DNA from: an uncultured Paracoccaceae bacterium
GTDB taxonomy: Bacteria > Pseudomonadota > Alphaproteobacteria > Rhodobacterales > Rhodobacteraceae
Length of the DNA: 64,000 nucleotides
Assembly (NCBI GenBank): GCA_947494445.1
Contig: CANLVD010000001.1
Span: 1-64,000 of the forward strand
Reading direction: 5' to 3'
Shown here: one piece after another, positions 8,751-17,221 of the stretch
Position numbering within the stretch: position 1 is the stretch's first letter
Layout: every line of letters begins with the position of its first letter
Position numbers and translations under genes: made by a program
Notes under the pieces: model-generated
What the model was told of the DNA's origin: nothing
The model's input: only the letters and a program-made list of their open reading frames with translations
The model's database searches: none

Positions 8751-9245
8751 TTACTCATATGGGTTTGCCACCCCAATAGTTGCAAGAGATGAAATTTCGA
8801 TTGATTCCATAAGTTGCGCATCTTCATCGGTCTCATGATCATAACCTATCAGATGCAGTGTCGCATGCAGCAATAGATGCATAATGTGATCGGACAGTGG
8901 CAGGTCTGCGTCTTCTGCTTCGCGCTGCATTGTCTCAAACGCCATCGCGATGTCGCCGAGTGCGGGATCAAAGCCCGGCTCAGGCGCAGGTGGCACAGCG
9001 CCGGGATGCGCGGGCGCAAGCTCTTGCGCCGGCCAGGACAGCACATTGGTGGCTGTGGGTTTTTCGCGAAACTCGGCATTCAAATCGGCAATGCGGGCAT
9101 CATCACAGGCCAGAAGGCAGATCTCCCAATCGCCAGTGATCCCGGTCTTGTCCAGCGCCAGATTGCAGGCTTTGTCAGCTAGTGCTTGCAGGTCAAGATC
9201 CGCCCAACGCGGGTCCTCGATCACCAGATCAACTGTTGCCGTCAT
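8751..9245 (-). CDS. ybeY: Endoribonuclease YbeY (16S rRNA maturation)
   Basis: 164 residues. Metal-dependent RNase needed for 16S rRNA 3' end processing and ribosome quality control. The zinc site H-x3-H-x5-H is seen as His127, His131, His137 in HATLHLIGYDH. The start ATG at 9245 overlaps the end of phoH by 17 bases, indicating translational coupling. An extra proline-rich loop lies at about 78-94. Confidence 0.95.
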   Translation of the reverse strand: MTATVDLVIEDPRWADLDLQALADKACNLALDKTGITGDWEICLLACDDARIADLNAEFREKPTATNVLSWPAQELAPAHPGAVPPAPEPGFDPALGDIAMAFETMQREAEDADLPLSDHIMHLLLHATLHLIGYDHETDEDAQLMESIEISSLATIGVANPYE

Positions 9246-10251
9246 GGGCTTTCGTCGCGGCCTCATAGGCCTCGATGATCCGGGCCACCATCGGGTGACG
9301 CACGACATCGATGGCTTTGAAATGGGTAAAGCCGATGCCCTTGACGCCGCGGAGGATTTTTTCGGCCTCAACAAGGCCCGAGGATACTCCGCGCGGCAGA
9401 TCTATCTGGGTCACATCACCGGTGATCGCCATGCGGGAGCCTTCGCCCAGACGGGTAAGGAACATCTTCATCTGCATCGTCGTGGCATTCTGCGCCTCGT
9501 CCAGCACGACGAAGGCATTCGACAGGGTCCGCCCGCGCATGAAGGCCAGAGGCGCGATTTCGATCTGCTTTTCCTCAAGCAGGCGGGTGACCTGTTTGGA
9601 AGGCAGGAAATCATTCAGCGCATCATAAAGCGGCTGCATGTAGGGATCGACTTTTTCCTTCATGTCGCCGGGCAGAAAGCCCAGACGTTCGCCAGCCTCA
9701 ACCGCCGGACGGCTGAGGATGATCCGGTCCACCTTGCCTTCGACAAACATCGACACGGCAGCGGCCACGGCCAGATAGGTCTTGCCTGTGCCCGCGGGAC
9801 CAAGGCCGAAGACCAGTTCGTGCTTGAACAGATCGCGGACATAGCCTTTTTGCGCACGCGTGCGCGGCTCGACCAGTTTCTTTCGGGTTCTGATCTCGAT
9901 CCGGCCGCCTTCAAACATTTCAAGCTGGTCGGTTTCGCTTGCCGCCTCTCCCTCTTCGTTGAGCATCCGGAGCGCCGCATCGATGTCGGCTGCTTCAACC
10001 GGGCGACGCTGTTCCAGCCGCTCGTAGAGCGCTTGCAACAGCGTCGCTGCATCGCTCAACGTGACCTCAGGCCCGTGCAGGGCCAACTCGTTGCCACGGC
10101 GCGTGATCTGGATGTCGAGCGCCTGTTCAATGCGGGCAAGATTGCTGTCCAGCTCTCCGCAGAGGTCGATCAGCAGGCGGTTGTCGGGAAATGAGACGAG
10201 CGTGTCAGCCAGCGTATCCGGCTCTGGTGTCTGCTGGACGTGTTCCGCCAA
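9229..10251 (-). CDS. PhoH-family ATPase
   Basis: 340 residues. Walker A GPAGTGKT at 151-158 and Walker B VVLDEAQN mark the PhoH P-loop domain; the first 120 residues form a KH-like RNA-binding part. PhoH-like proteins next to ybeY are thought to assist RNA processing. The start is TTG at 10251, with GGAG six bases upstream; no ATG in frame gives the full N-terminus. It follows miaB by about 100 bases on the same strand. Confidence 0.93.
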   Translation of the reverse strand: MAEHVQQTPEPDTLADTLVSFPDNRLLIDLCGELDSNLARIEQALDIQITRRGNELALHGPEVTLSDAATLLQALYERLEQRRPVEAADIDAALRMLNEEGEAASETDQLEMFEGGRIEIRTRKKLVEPRTRAQKGYVRDLFKHELVFGLGPAGTGKTYLAVAAAVSMFVEGKVDRIILSRPAVEAGERLGFLPGDMKEKVDPYMQPLYDALNDFLPSKQVTRLLEEKQIEIAPLAFMRGRTLSNAFVVLDEAQNATTMQMKMFLTRLGEGSRMAITGDVTQIDLPRGVSSGLVEAEKILRGVKGIGFTHFKAIDVVRHPMVARIIEAYEAATKAHDGNS

Positions 10252-10348
10252 GGCTGCTCCGTTCGGTTGAGTCTTTCAGTCGCCAGCATCGTGCCGCAGT
10301 TGGCAGGGCGGAACAAGCCCAAAGCCTGTCACGTGGTTGACATATATC

Positions 10349-11674
10349 TTACGCGCGCACCGCCGCCAGAGAGTTGGTTCTGGTCTCGACGACCCGGGCG
10401 TCTACGATCTGACCCATCAAGGCGGCATCGGCCTGCAGATGAACCGCCTGAAGATAGGGCGATTTGCCGACAAGCTGGCCGTCTTCACGCCCCGGCTTTT
10501 CCAGAAGGACCGGAAGTGTCTTGCCGATCATCGAGGTCTGAAATGCCTCCTGCTGCTCCTTGAGAAGCGCCTGCAACCGCGCGAGCCTGTCGGATTTCTC
10601 ATCCTCCGGCACTTCCGTGCGCTCCGCCGCAGGTGTGCCCGGGCGCGCGGAATACTTGAAGGAATACGCCTGCGCATAGGTCACTTCGCGCACCAGATGG
10701 AGCGTGTCCTGAAAATCGGCTTCGGTCTCGCCCGGGAAACCGACGATGAAATCACCCGACAGAGCAATGTCGGGGCGGGCGTCGCGGATGCGATCGATCA
10801 GGCGGAAGTAATCCTCGGCCGTGTGCTGGCGGTTCATTGCCTTGAGCACTTTGTCAGACCCGGCCTGAACCGGCAGATGCAGGTAGGGCATCAGTTTGTC
10901 CACTTCACCATGGGCCGCGATCAGGTCGTCGTCCATGTCGCGCGGATGCGAGGTCGTGAAGCGGATCCGTTCCAGCCCGTCGATCCGGGCCATCTCCCGG
11001 ATCAAACGGGCAAGCGTCCAGTCGCCGTCGGGCCCTGCCCCGTGATAGGCGTTGACGTTTTGGCCCAGAAGCGTGACTTCGACAACGCCGCGCTCCACCA
11101 GATCACGCGCCTCTGCCAGCAGGCGTTCAGCAGGGCGCGAAACCTCGGCTCCGCGGGTATAGGGTACGACGCAGAAGGCGCAGAACTTGTCGCACCCCTC
11201 CTGCACCGTCAGAAACGCGCTTGGCGCCCGGCGCGCTTTGGGACCACGGGCAGGTGGCAGATGATCGAACTTGTCTTCCTCGGGAAAGTCAGTGTCGAGC
11301 GCACGCGCACCGGTCTGCACCTGATCTTCAAGCTGGGGCAGACGGTGGTAGGCCTGCGGGCCGACGACCAGATCAACCATTGGCTGGCGGCGCATGATCT
11401 CTTCGCCTTCGGCTTGCGCAACACAGCCCGCAACGCCAATTTTCAGATCGGGTTTGGCGGTTTTCAACGGCTTGAGACGACCCAGTTCGGAATAGACTTT
11501 TTCGGCGGCCTTTTCGCGGATGTGGCAGGTGTTGAGCAGGATCATATCAGCCTCGGCCTGATCCTCGGTCGTCTCATAGCCGCGTTCAGCCAAGGCACCC
11601 GCCATCCGCTCGCTGTCATAGACATTCATCTGACAGCCATAGGTCTTTACGAACAGTTTCTTGGGCGCGGTCAT
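10349..11674 (-). CDS. miaB: tRNA-2-methylthio-N6-isopentenyladenosine synthase
   Basis: 441 residues. Radical-SAM methylthiotransferase acting on i6A37 of tRNAs. N-terminal UPF0004 cluster Cys14, Cys50 and Cys84; radical-SAM Cys161, Cys165 and Cys168 in [11 protein letters not shown]-terminal TRAM domain ends the protein. The ATG at 11674 has GGAGAG seven bases upstream and gives the canonical [12 protein letters not shown] start; an ATG five codons earlier lacks such a site. Head of the miaB-phoH-ybeY-corC-lnt-trmB run. Confidence 0.96.
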   Translation of the reverse strand: MTAPKKLFVKTYGCQMNVYDSERMAGALAERGYETTEDQAEADMILLNTCHIREKAAEKVYSELGRLKPLKTAKPDLKIGVAGCVAQAEGEEIMRRQPMVDLVVGPQAYHRLPQLEDQVQTGARALDTDFPEEDKFDHLPPARGPKARRAPSAFLTVQEGCDKFCAFCVVPYTRGAEVSRPAERLLAEARDLVERGVVEVTLLGQNVNAYHGAGPDGDWTLARLIREMARIDGLERIRFTTSHPRDMDDDLIAAHGEVDKLMPYLHLPVQAGSDKVLKAMNRQHTAEDYFRLIDRIRDARPDIALSGDFIVGFPGETEADFQDTLHLVREVTYAQAYSFKYSARPGTPAAERTEVPEDEKSDRLARLQALLKEQQEAFQTSMIGKTLPVLLEKPGREDGQLVGKSPYLQAVHLQADAALMGQIVDARVVETRTNSLAAVRA

Positions 11675-11689
11675 GCGGGCTCTCCACAA

Positions 11690-11731
11690 AAGCGAAAACG
11701 CCCGCGACGGTGGTCGTCACGGGCGTTTTTG
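11690..11731 (-). terminator. Rho-independent terminator after mucR
   Basis: AAAACGCCCG (11695-11704) pairs with CGGGCGTTTT (11720-11729); a shorter inner stem (CGAC/GTCG) lies between. On the minus strand it follows the mucR stop and precedes the miaB start, so it separates the two transcripts. Runs of T flank both sides. A second small hairpin (CCCCGC/GCGGGG) lies at about 11742-11766. Confidence 0.8.
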
Positions 11732-11776
11732 TGTACTGTCTCCCCGCTCTGTCTGCAAGCGCGGGGCCGGGTGTAA

Positions 11777-12199
11777 TTATTTCTTCTTGGGCGTCCGTCC
11801 GAGACCAATTTTCTTTGCCAGTTCCTGACGCTTTTGAGCGTAGCTGGGAGCGACCATCGGGTAATCCGACGGCAGGTTCCACTTGGCACGGTAATCCTCG
11901 GGCGTCATACCGAAAGCTGTCATAAGGTGGCGGCGCAGCATCTTGAGTTTCTTGCCATCCTCAAGACAGATGATGAAATCCTTCGTGACCGACTTCTTGA
12001 TCGGCACCGCTGGCACCAGGTCCTCTTCAACGGCATCGGCCGGAGAGGCAAGTTCGGACAGTTTGGTAAACACTGACTGGATCAGGTCTGGCAGGGCGTC
12101 GGGCATAACACTGTTGTTAGCAACATGGGACGACACGATCTCTGACGTCAGGCCAAGCAATTCGCCCTTATCAATGACCTGTTCTTGCATATCATTCAT
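11777..12199 (-). CDS. MucR/Ros-family transcriptional regulator
   Basis: 140 residues. MucR proteins are H-NS-like DNA-binding regulators of exopolysaccharide, motility and cell-cycle genes in alphaproteobacteria. The C-terminal half shows the family core (DFIICLEDGKKLKMLRRHL, then GMTPEDYRAKWNLPSDYPMV, a basic tail ending PKKK). The zinc-finger ligands are incomplete: the second Cys is Asp (CLED) and the terminal His positions are Ala/Phe (HLMTAFG), so a classical Zn site is unlikely. I choose the ATG at 12199 after AGGA; a longer open frame to 12259 and an ATG at 12190 also exist. Confidence 0.9.
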   Translation of the reverse strand: MNDMQEQVIDKGELLGLTSEIVSSHVANNSVMPDALPDLIQSVFTKLSELASPADAVEEDLVPAVPIKKSVTKDFIICLEDGKKLKMLRRHLMTAFGMTPEDYRAKWNLPSDYPMVAPSYAQKRQELAKKIGLGRTPKKK

Positions 12200-12425
12200 G
12201 TCCTGTGACTTCTCACTAGCTGTTCCCGGTTCGCAGGCAAATCTCCAAGGATCTGTCAATTCACATGCACTACTGTAAATTTTTCATTACTCTTTTGAAC
12301 TGACACCTTCAAGACTTGTTTCATCAAGGATTTGTAATACGACGGTGACCTTCAATGCCTTTCAGACTTGCGGGACCCGCCGGATATGCTTGAAATAGGT
12401 AAGAAATGAACTGGCGAGGCCAATT

Positions 12426-13283
12426 TTGCTGACCCCTCAGACCTTTGCCTTTGCGCAAGGCGCGATGCCAAACCGGACCGGACCGGTTGCCGTGGTGTTT
12501 GCGGAAACCGTGAAAGGCCTGCATCAAACCGTCGAGGATTGTCTGGCGGTGGGATTCAGCGCAGTTCTGGTGATCGACCGAACCCATCGGGAGGTGTCAT
12601 TTTCGGGCCTTGAGATGGTCAGGCACATCAAATGCAGCTTCCAGAACCCTGCGGATCTGGCGCTGATTCTGAACACCTTGATGCCTGTGCTGGCTGGTCG
12701 CTGGGTCTACTACGGGTATTGCGAAGAGTTTCTGTTCTTTCCGTTCCGGGACACGCGCGACGTCAGAGATTTGACGGCATTTCTGGAAAACGAGCGTCGT
12801 GAATCTGCATTCGGTGTGGCATTCGATCTTTATCCTCAAGGATTTGAGGGCCTGACTGCAGAAGGCTTGCCGGAGCCGCTGTACTTCGATGCGGCAGGTT
12901 ACTTTCACAAGCCACGCTTTGACGGCCCGGACCCGGTTGATCGCCAGATCGAGGTTTTCGGCGGGCTGAAATGGCGGATGCGAGAGCATATTCCCTGGGA
13001 CGATCTGCCCGCCCAGCGACAGTGTCTGTTTCTGGCACACGCCCGTCACAAGCTGCGGCCTGATCTGCGGTTTGAAGAGGCCGAGATGAATACCTCTCAC
13101 TGCCCATGGCACAAGAGCCCGACCATTGCGATTGCCAGCCTGCGCACGGCAAGGGGCCTGGCCCACAACCCCGGCTCCCGCGCCAAAGTGTCCAAGTTCC
13201 TTGCTCCTCAATCAGAAGAATTCAATTGGACTTCGAAAGAACTGATGGCCTGTGGCTTGATGCAACCGGGTCAATGGTTTTGA
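12426..13283 (+). CDS. Glycosyltransferase family 2-like protein, degenerate metal site
   Basis: 285 residues. Similar in layout to family 2 glycosyltransferases of Rhodobacteraceae: an N-terminal VEDCLAVGFSAVLVIDR strand, then GRWVYYGYCEEFLFFPF where the usual metal-binding D-x-D-E-F reads C-E-E-F, then LTAFLENERRESAFGVAFDLYPQG. The last part contains GGLKWRMREH and NTSHCPWHKS. It may be a non-catalytic or altered member. The start is weak: TTG at 12426 with GAGG upstream, or ATG at 12465. It is divergent from mucR. The substrate cannot be told. Confidence 0.6.
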   Translation: MLTPQTFAFAQGAMPNRTGPVAVVFAETVKGLHQTVEDCLAVGFSAVLVIDRTHREVSFSGLEMVRHIKCSFQNPADLALILNTLMPVLAGRWVYYGYCEEFLFFPFRDTRDVRDLTAFLENERRESAFGVAFDLYPQGFEGLTAEGLPEPLYFDAAGYFHKPRFDGPDPVDRQIEVFGGLKWRMREHIPWDDLPAQRQCLFLAHARHKLRPDLRFEEAEMNTSHCPWHKSPTIAIASLRTARGLAHNPGSRAKVSKFLAPQSEEFNWTSKELMACGLMQPGQWF

Positions 13284-13399
13284 CGCAAAGGTTTCAGCGA
13301 CCCCAAATACAGCAAATTTTATGAAAACGGGTGACTTTTTCGCGGCTCTTGGCTATGCTTTTCCAATTGTATTGTGATTACGGTAACCAGGGGGCTTCA

Positions 13400-14194
13400 A
13401 TGTTTACCAAAAAACTACTCGCCGCAGCGGCAGCGCTGGGCGTTATGGGCGCGTCTGCCGCTCATGCTTCTCCACTTCCAGCATACAGCGACAGCTATGA
13501 AGGTGTTTACACCATCGACAATGCGTTTTCCGGCCACGGCCTTTATGCGCCAAGTCTGATTGACGGGTCCGCAACACATTGGACAGTCGAGGGTGATGCA
13601 ACTTTCGAAGACAATATGCTGGTGATGGAAGGGCAATTCACCAACAACAACAACACGGCACTCAAGCTTGACTACTACCTCAAGCTGAATGCGAATGATC
13701 CCAGCACCTATCGCTCATCGCCCTATTGCGGCGGCAATTGCTCCGTCACCAATGCGTCCGACACAGGACCGAATGATCCGAATGCGGCCGGTGCTCAAGC
13801 AGCAGCCGATGCTGGTGTGATCTACCTGTCTTTCGATGCATCCAGCCGTGTAACCGGTGTTGATGGCACGGCAACTGCGGGCCTTGAGCTGGGTGTGACC
13901 CAGATGCTTGGCCCCAACGCGACTGTCATCGCCAACGATCCGAAGTACCCTCAGTTCGGCTGGGGTGCCAACTGGACAACCGGTGATTTCGGCTTTTCGT
14001 CCTGGATCATCCTGAGCGAGATCGCCAACCCGAACCAGGTGAATGTTGCACTTGGCGGCACACGTGATTTCAACTTCACCTTCGGCCCTAACGGTGGATC
14101 CCTGCCAGGGACAACCGTGCCTGTGCCTGCTGGCCTGCCGCTCATCGCAACGGCTTTCGGCATTCTGGCCTTTGTGCGTCGCAAGAAAGCCTGA
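13400..14194 (+). CDS. Secreted protein with VPxPA-type C-terminal sorting signal
   Basis: 264 residues. Signal peptide 1-23 (ending SAAHA), a mature domain without a name I know, rich in Asn, Gly and Thr with one CGGNC pair, and a C-terminal tripartite signal: VPVPAGLP, a hydrophobic helix and RRKKA. This matches the VPLPA/PEP-CTERM class sorted by exosortases in Rhodobacterales. GGGGG before the ATG at 13400 supports this start, not the longer frame. A strong terminator follows. Likely surface or biofilm-matrix protein; no exosortase gene is in the window. Confidence 0.8.
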   Translation: MFTKKLLAAAAALGVMGASAAHASPLPAYSDSYEGVYTIDNAFSGHGLYAPSLIDGSATHWTVEGDATFEDNMLVMEGQFTNNNNTALKLDYYLKLNANDPSTYRSSPYCGGNCSVTNASDTGPNDPNAAGAQAAADAGVIYLSFDASSRVTGVDGTATAGLELGVTQMLGPNATVIANDPKYPQFGWGANWTTGDFGFSSWIILSEIANPNQVNVALGGTRDFNFTFGPNGGSLPGTTVPVPAGLPLIATAFGILAFVRRKKA

Positions 14195-14218
14195 ACTTTC
14201 CGGCGATAACCAGATTGA

Positions 14219-14243
14219 AGGGCCGCGCGAGCGGCCCTTTTTC
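14219..14243 (+). terminator. Rho-independent terminator
   Basis: Perfect 8-bp stem AGGGCCGC / GCGGCCCT with a GCGA tetraloop followed by a run of T. Ends the VPxPA protein gene and lies four bases from the convergent oligopeptidase stop. Confidence 0.92.
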
Positions 14244-14246
14244 GTT

Positions 14247-16268
14247 TCAGGCTGCTGCCAACCCGCGTTGCTTCAAAAGCGCCTCAACGCCCGGCAGCTT
14301 GCCACGGAACGCCTTGTAGAGCGCATCTGCTTCCTGAGACCCGCCAGCGGAATAGATATGCTCGGCCAGACGCGCAGCAACATCTGCGTTAAACGCGTCG
14401 CCTGTTTCCTCAAACGCCGCGAATGCGTCCGCGTCCATCACCTCGGACCACATGTAGGAATAATAGCCGGAGGAATACCCATCGCCTGAAAACACATGCT
14501 GGAAATGCGGTGTCGCGTGGCGCATGGCAATCGCTGCTGGCATGCCGAGGTCTGTCAGAATTTCCGCCTGCCGCGCCATCGGATCGGCTGGAACGGGGCC
14601 CGAATGAAACTCCAGATCCACCAATGCAGAAGCAGTGTATTCCACCGTGGAGAAGCCCTGATCGAAGTTCTCGGCCGCCAGCAGACGCTCCAGCAGATCC
14701 GCAGGCATTGGTTCGCCGGTCTCTGCGTGGACGGCAAATTCACGCAAGACCTGCGGCACGCTCAGCCAGTGCTCGTAAAGCTGGCTGGGCAATTCCACGA
14801 AATCGCGGGCAACCGATGTGCCCGAAATGCTCTCATAGGTCACATCCGACAACAGCGAGTGAAGCGCATGACCGAACTCATGAAACAGGGTGCGTGCGTC
14901 ATCAAAAGTCAGCAACGCCGCCTGCCCTTTAGCCGGTTTGGCGAAATTGCAGACATTGGTGACGTGGGGGCGCACGTCGCCATCCAGCTTTGATTGCGAC
15001 CGGAAACGCGAGCACCACGCGCCCGAGCGTTTTGAAGGCCGGGCGAAATAGTCACCGATGAAAACGCCCATGTGACGGTCCCCCTTCAGAACCTCCCACG
15101 CACGCGCATCCGCGTGATAGAGCGGTACATCAAGCGGTTTGAAGCTGAGACCAAACAGGCGAGTGGCGCAGGAGAATGCCGCCTCGATCATCTGCTCAAG
15201 CTGGAAATAGGGTTTGATCTGGGCATCGTCGAGGTCATGTTCCTGCTGTTGCAGGATTGCGGAATAGTGCCGCCAGTCCCAGGCCTCAAGCGCGTCATTG
15301 ATACCGTCTTCAGCCATGAGACGCGCAAGCTTTTCCGCATCACGATTGGCCTGCGCCTTTGCAGGCTCCCACACCGTGGTGAGCATGTCGCGCACGGCCT
15401 GAGGGGTCTTTGCCATTTCGGTGTCCAGCTTGAAAGCTGCGAAACTCTCAAAGCCCAGCAGCTTGGCCCGCTCGTCGCGCAGGGACAGAATCTCGGCCAC
15501 AATCTGACGGTTGTCATGGTCATCGCCGTTGGCGCCGCGCGCAATCCAGGCCTGATAGGCCTGCTTGCGCAGATCGCGGCGTTTGGAGAATTGCAGGAAA
15601 GGAACGATCAGCGAACGCGACAAGGTTATGATCCGTCCCTCAAGGCCGCGCTCGGCAGCAGCGGCACTAGCGGCGGACACCAGACTGTCTGGCAGTCCTT
15701 CCAGATCGTCATCACCCAGCGCCATCGTCCAGGCACGCTCTTCGGCCAGCACGTTTTGTGAGAATGCCGTGCCAAGATGGGCCAGACGCTCAAGAATGGA
15801 CTTAAGCCGCGCCTTGCCATCTGCATCAAGCTTGGCCCCGTTGCGCAGAAAACTGCGGTGGGTCAGATCCAGTACCCGCAATTGCTCAGACGTCAGACCA
15901 AGATCCTCGCGCCGCTGGTGCAGGTCATCGACCCGGGCAAACAGATCCGCGTTCATCAGCACTTCGGCGGAAAACCCGGCGAGTTTTGGTGACAGGTCAC
16001 GCAAAAGTGCCTCGATCCCATCAGTGCTGTCGGTGCCTGACAGGTTGTAAAGCACACCAGCGACCTTGCTGATCAGGGCATCAGCCCGCTCCATCGCTTC
16101 GATCGTGTTGGCAAAGCTGGGCGGTTCTGCCGTGTCGCAGATGTCCTTGTAATTCTGCCGTGCCTCGTCAATCGCTGAGGCCATGGCCGGGGCGAACTGG
16201 TCTTCGCTGATGTCTGAGAACGGCGGCAGGCCAAATGGCGTGCTCCAGTGGTCAATCAAGATGGACAT
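14247..16268 (-). CDS. M3-family peptidase (peptidyl-dipeptidase/oligopeptidase)
   Basis: 673 residues, no signal peptide, so cytoplasmic. Zinc metallopeptidase with HEFGH at 463-467 and the downstream third ligand Glu in DFVELPSQ. C-terminal part contains GDGYSSGYYSYMWSEV, typical of Dcp/oligopeptidase A, which cut short peptides in protein turnover. Length fits the family (about 670-680). Dcp and OpdA cannot be separated with certainty; I favour peptidyl-dipeptidase. It stands alone between two sorting-signal protein genes. Confidence 0.93.
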   Translation of the reverse strand: MSILIDHWSTPFGLPPFSDISEDQFAPAMASAIDEARQNYKDICDTAEPPSFANTIEAMERADALISKVAGVLYNLSGTDSTDGIEALLRDLSPKLAGFSAEVLMNADLFARVDDLHQRREDLGLTSEQLRVLDLTHRSFLRNGAKLDADGKARLKSILERLAHLGTAFSQNVLAEERAWTMALGDDDLEGLPDSLVSAASAAAAERGLEGRIITLSRSLIVPFLQFSKRRDLRKQAYQAWIARGANGDDHDNRQIVAEILSLRDERAKLLGFESFAAFKLDTEMAKTPQAVRDMLTTVWEPAKAQANRDAEKLARLMAEDGINDALEAWDWRHYSAILQQQEHDLDDAQIKPYFQLEQMIEAAFSCATRLFGLSFKPLDVPLYHADARAWEVLKGDRHMGVFIGDYFARPSKRSGAWCSRFRSQSKLDGDVRPHVTNVCNFAKPAKGQAALLTFDDARTLFHEFGHALHSLLSDVTYESISGTSVARDFVELPSQLYEHWLSVPQVLREFAVHAETGEPMPADLLERLLAAENFDQGFSTVEYTASALVDLEFHSGPVPADPMARQAEILTDLGMPAAIAMRHATPHFQHVFSGDGYSSGYYSYMWSEVMDADAFAAFEETGDAFNADVAARLAEHIYSAGGSQEADALYKAFRGKLPGVEALLKQRGLAAA

Positions 16269-16388
16269 GAAAACTTCCCGAGTTGTGCTGTCCTTGATTT
16301 AGGTATCCAGCGCCACTGCGTCCATGTTGACGAATGTCACACAGGCAGGAATTTGTGCAGAAAATTCCGTGGAATCATGATAGTATCG

Positions 16389-16394
16389 TATAAT
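16389..16394 (+). promoter_or_regulatory. Possible -10 box (TATAAT)
   Basis: A perfect TATAAT lies 25 bases before the start of the next gene. No good -35 box is seen at 16-18 bp; ATTCCGTGGAAT at 16364-16375 is an inverted repeat in that place and might be a regulator site. Confidence 0.35.
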
Positions 16395-16418
16395 TGAATA
16401 GTTTTTTTGGAGATCATG

Positions 16419-17108
16419 ATGCGTTTTCTGACCAAGTTTGCCTGTTCAGTTGCCTTCCTCGCCGCCACGTCCGCGCAGGCCGAGGTGGTTAATATAGGGG
16501 ACACAAATGTCGCTTTGACCGCGATCAATGCAAGCGCCACCACCGACACCGCTGGCATGGTCATTTTCGATAAACTGATTGCGTTCTCCATGGCAGGACT
16601 GCCAACTGCAGGTGCGCCGACGCCCAGTGTATCGGGCAATGTCCAGACCCGTGTCGTGGATCGCAACAACAGCGATACAGTAGCGATCAGTTTCCGGCTG
16701 CGTGACATTGTCTTTGAGAACACGGTCGACAGCGCGATCACCGGCATTTCCCTGACCGGCTATGACGGGTTCTTTCCGGCTGATATCCAGCCAATCACAG
16801 AGACGACAAGCGATGGCGACGTCGTTATTGACCTTTTGACGGAAGCGACCAGCGATGGGTTTGAGTTCTCAACCATTGTCGGCTCGGGTTCCGAGAACAC
16901 ATTTACCGCGATCATGACCAGCGCCCTGACTTTCAGCAAGCTGGGTTCGGCCACCATCTTTGCCAATCTCGATGGTCAGGCGGTTTCCACAACGGTCTTT
17001 GGCCTGGCTGCACCCACAACCGTCGTGCCGCTGCCAGCATCGTCTGTTCTGCTGCTGGCAGGACTTGGCGGGTTGGCCTTTGCGCGCAGACGAAAAGCCA
17101 AAGCCTGA
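16419..17108 (+). CDS. Secreted VPLPA-CTERM sorting-signal protein
   Basis: 229 residues. Signal peptide 1-20 (TSAQA), a beta-rich mature part with no Cys, and a C-terminal VVPLPASSVLLLAGLGGLAF helix followed by ARRRKAKA. This is the VPLPA form of the PEP-CTERM signal, expected to be processed by an exosortase. Two ATG codons adjoin (16416 and 16419); the second has better spacing to GGAG. It is not closely similar to the other sorting-signal protein at 13.4 kb. Likely surface or extracellular. Confidence 0.82.
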   Translation: MRFLTKFACSVAFLAATSAQAEVVNIGDTNVALTAINASATTDTAGMVIFDKLIAFSMAGLPTAGAPTPSVSGNVQTRVVDRNNSDTVAISFRLRDIVFENTVDSAITGISLTGYDGFFPADIQPITETTSDGDVVIDLLTEATSDGFEFSTIVGSGSENTFTAIMTSALTFSKLGSATIFANLDGQAVSTTVFGLAAPTTVVPLPASSVLLLAGLGGLAFARRRKAKA

Positions 17109-17130
17109 TCAGATTTGCCCAGACATGTCG

Positions 17131-17162
17131 CAAATGCCGCCCAATCAGTCGGGCGGCATTTG
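17131..17162 (+). terminator. Rho-independent terminator
   Basis: 12-bp perfect stem CAAATGCCGCCC / GGGCGGCATTTG with an 8-base loop, followed by GCTTTT. Ends the VPLPA protein gene before the FAD dehydrogenase. Confidence 0.85.
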
Positions 17163-17221
17163 TGCTTTTGCGATCTGCTGAGGCATGACAGATTCAACCT
17201 CTAAACTGGGAGAGTCGCGTC

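Noticed and set aside
8950-10194. Plus-strand open frame of over 400 codons
   Set aside because: Antisense to phoH and ybeY, which have clear family motifs; high GC gives few stops on the opposite strand.
10337-11776. Plus-strand open frame of about 480 codons
   Set aside because: Antisense to miaB, whose six Cys are all in place.
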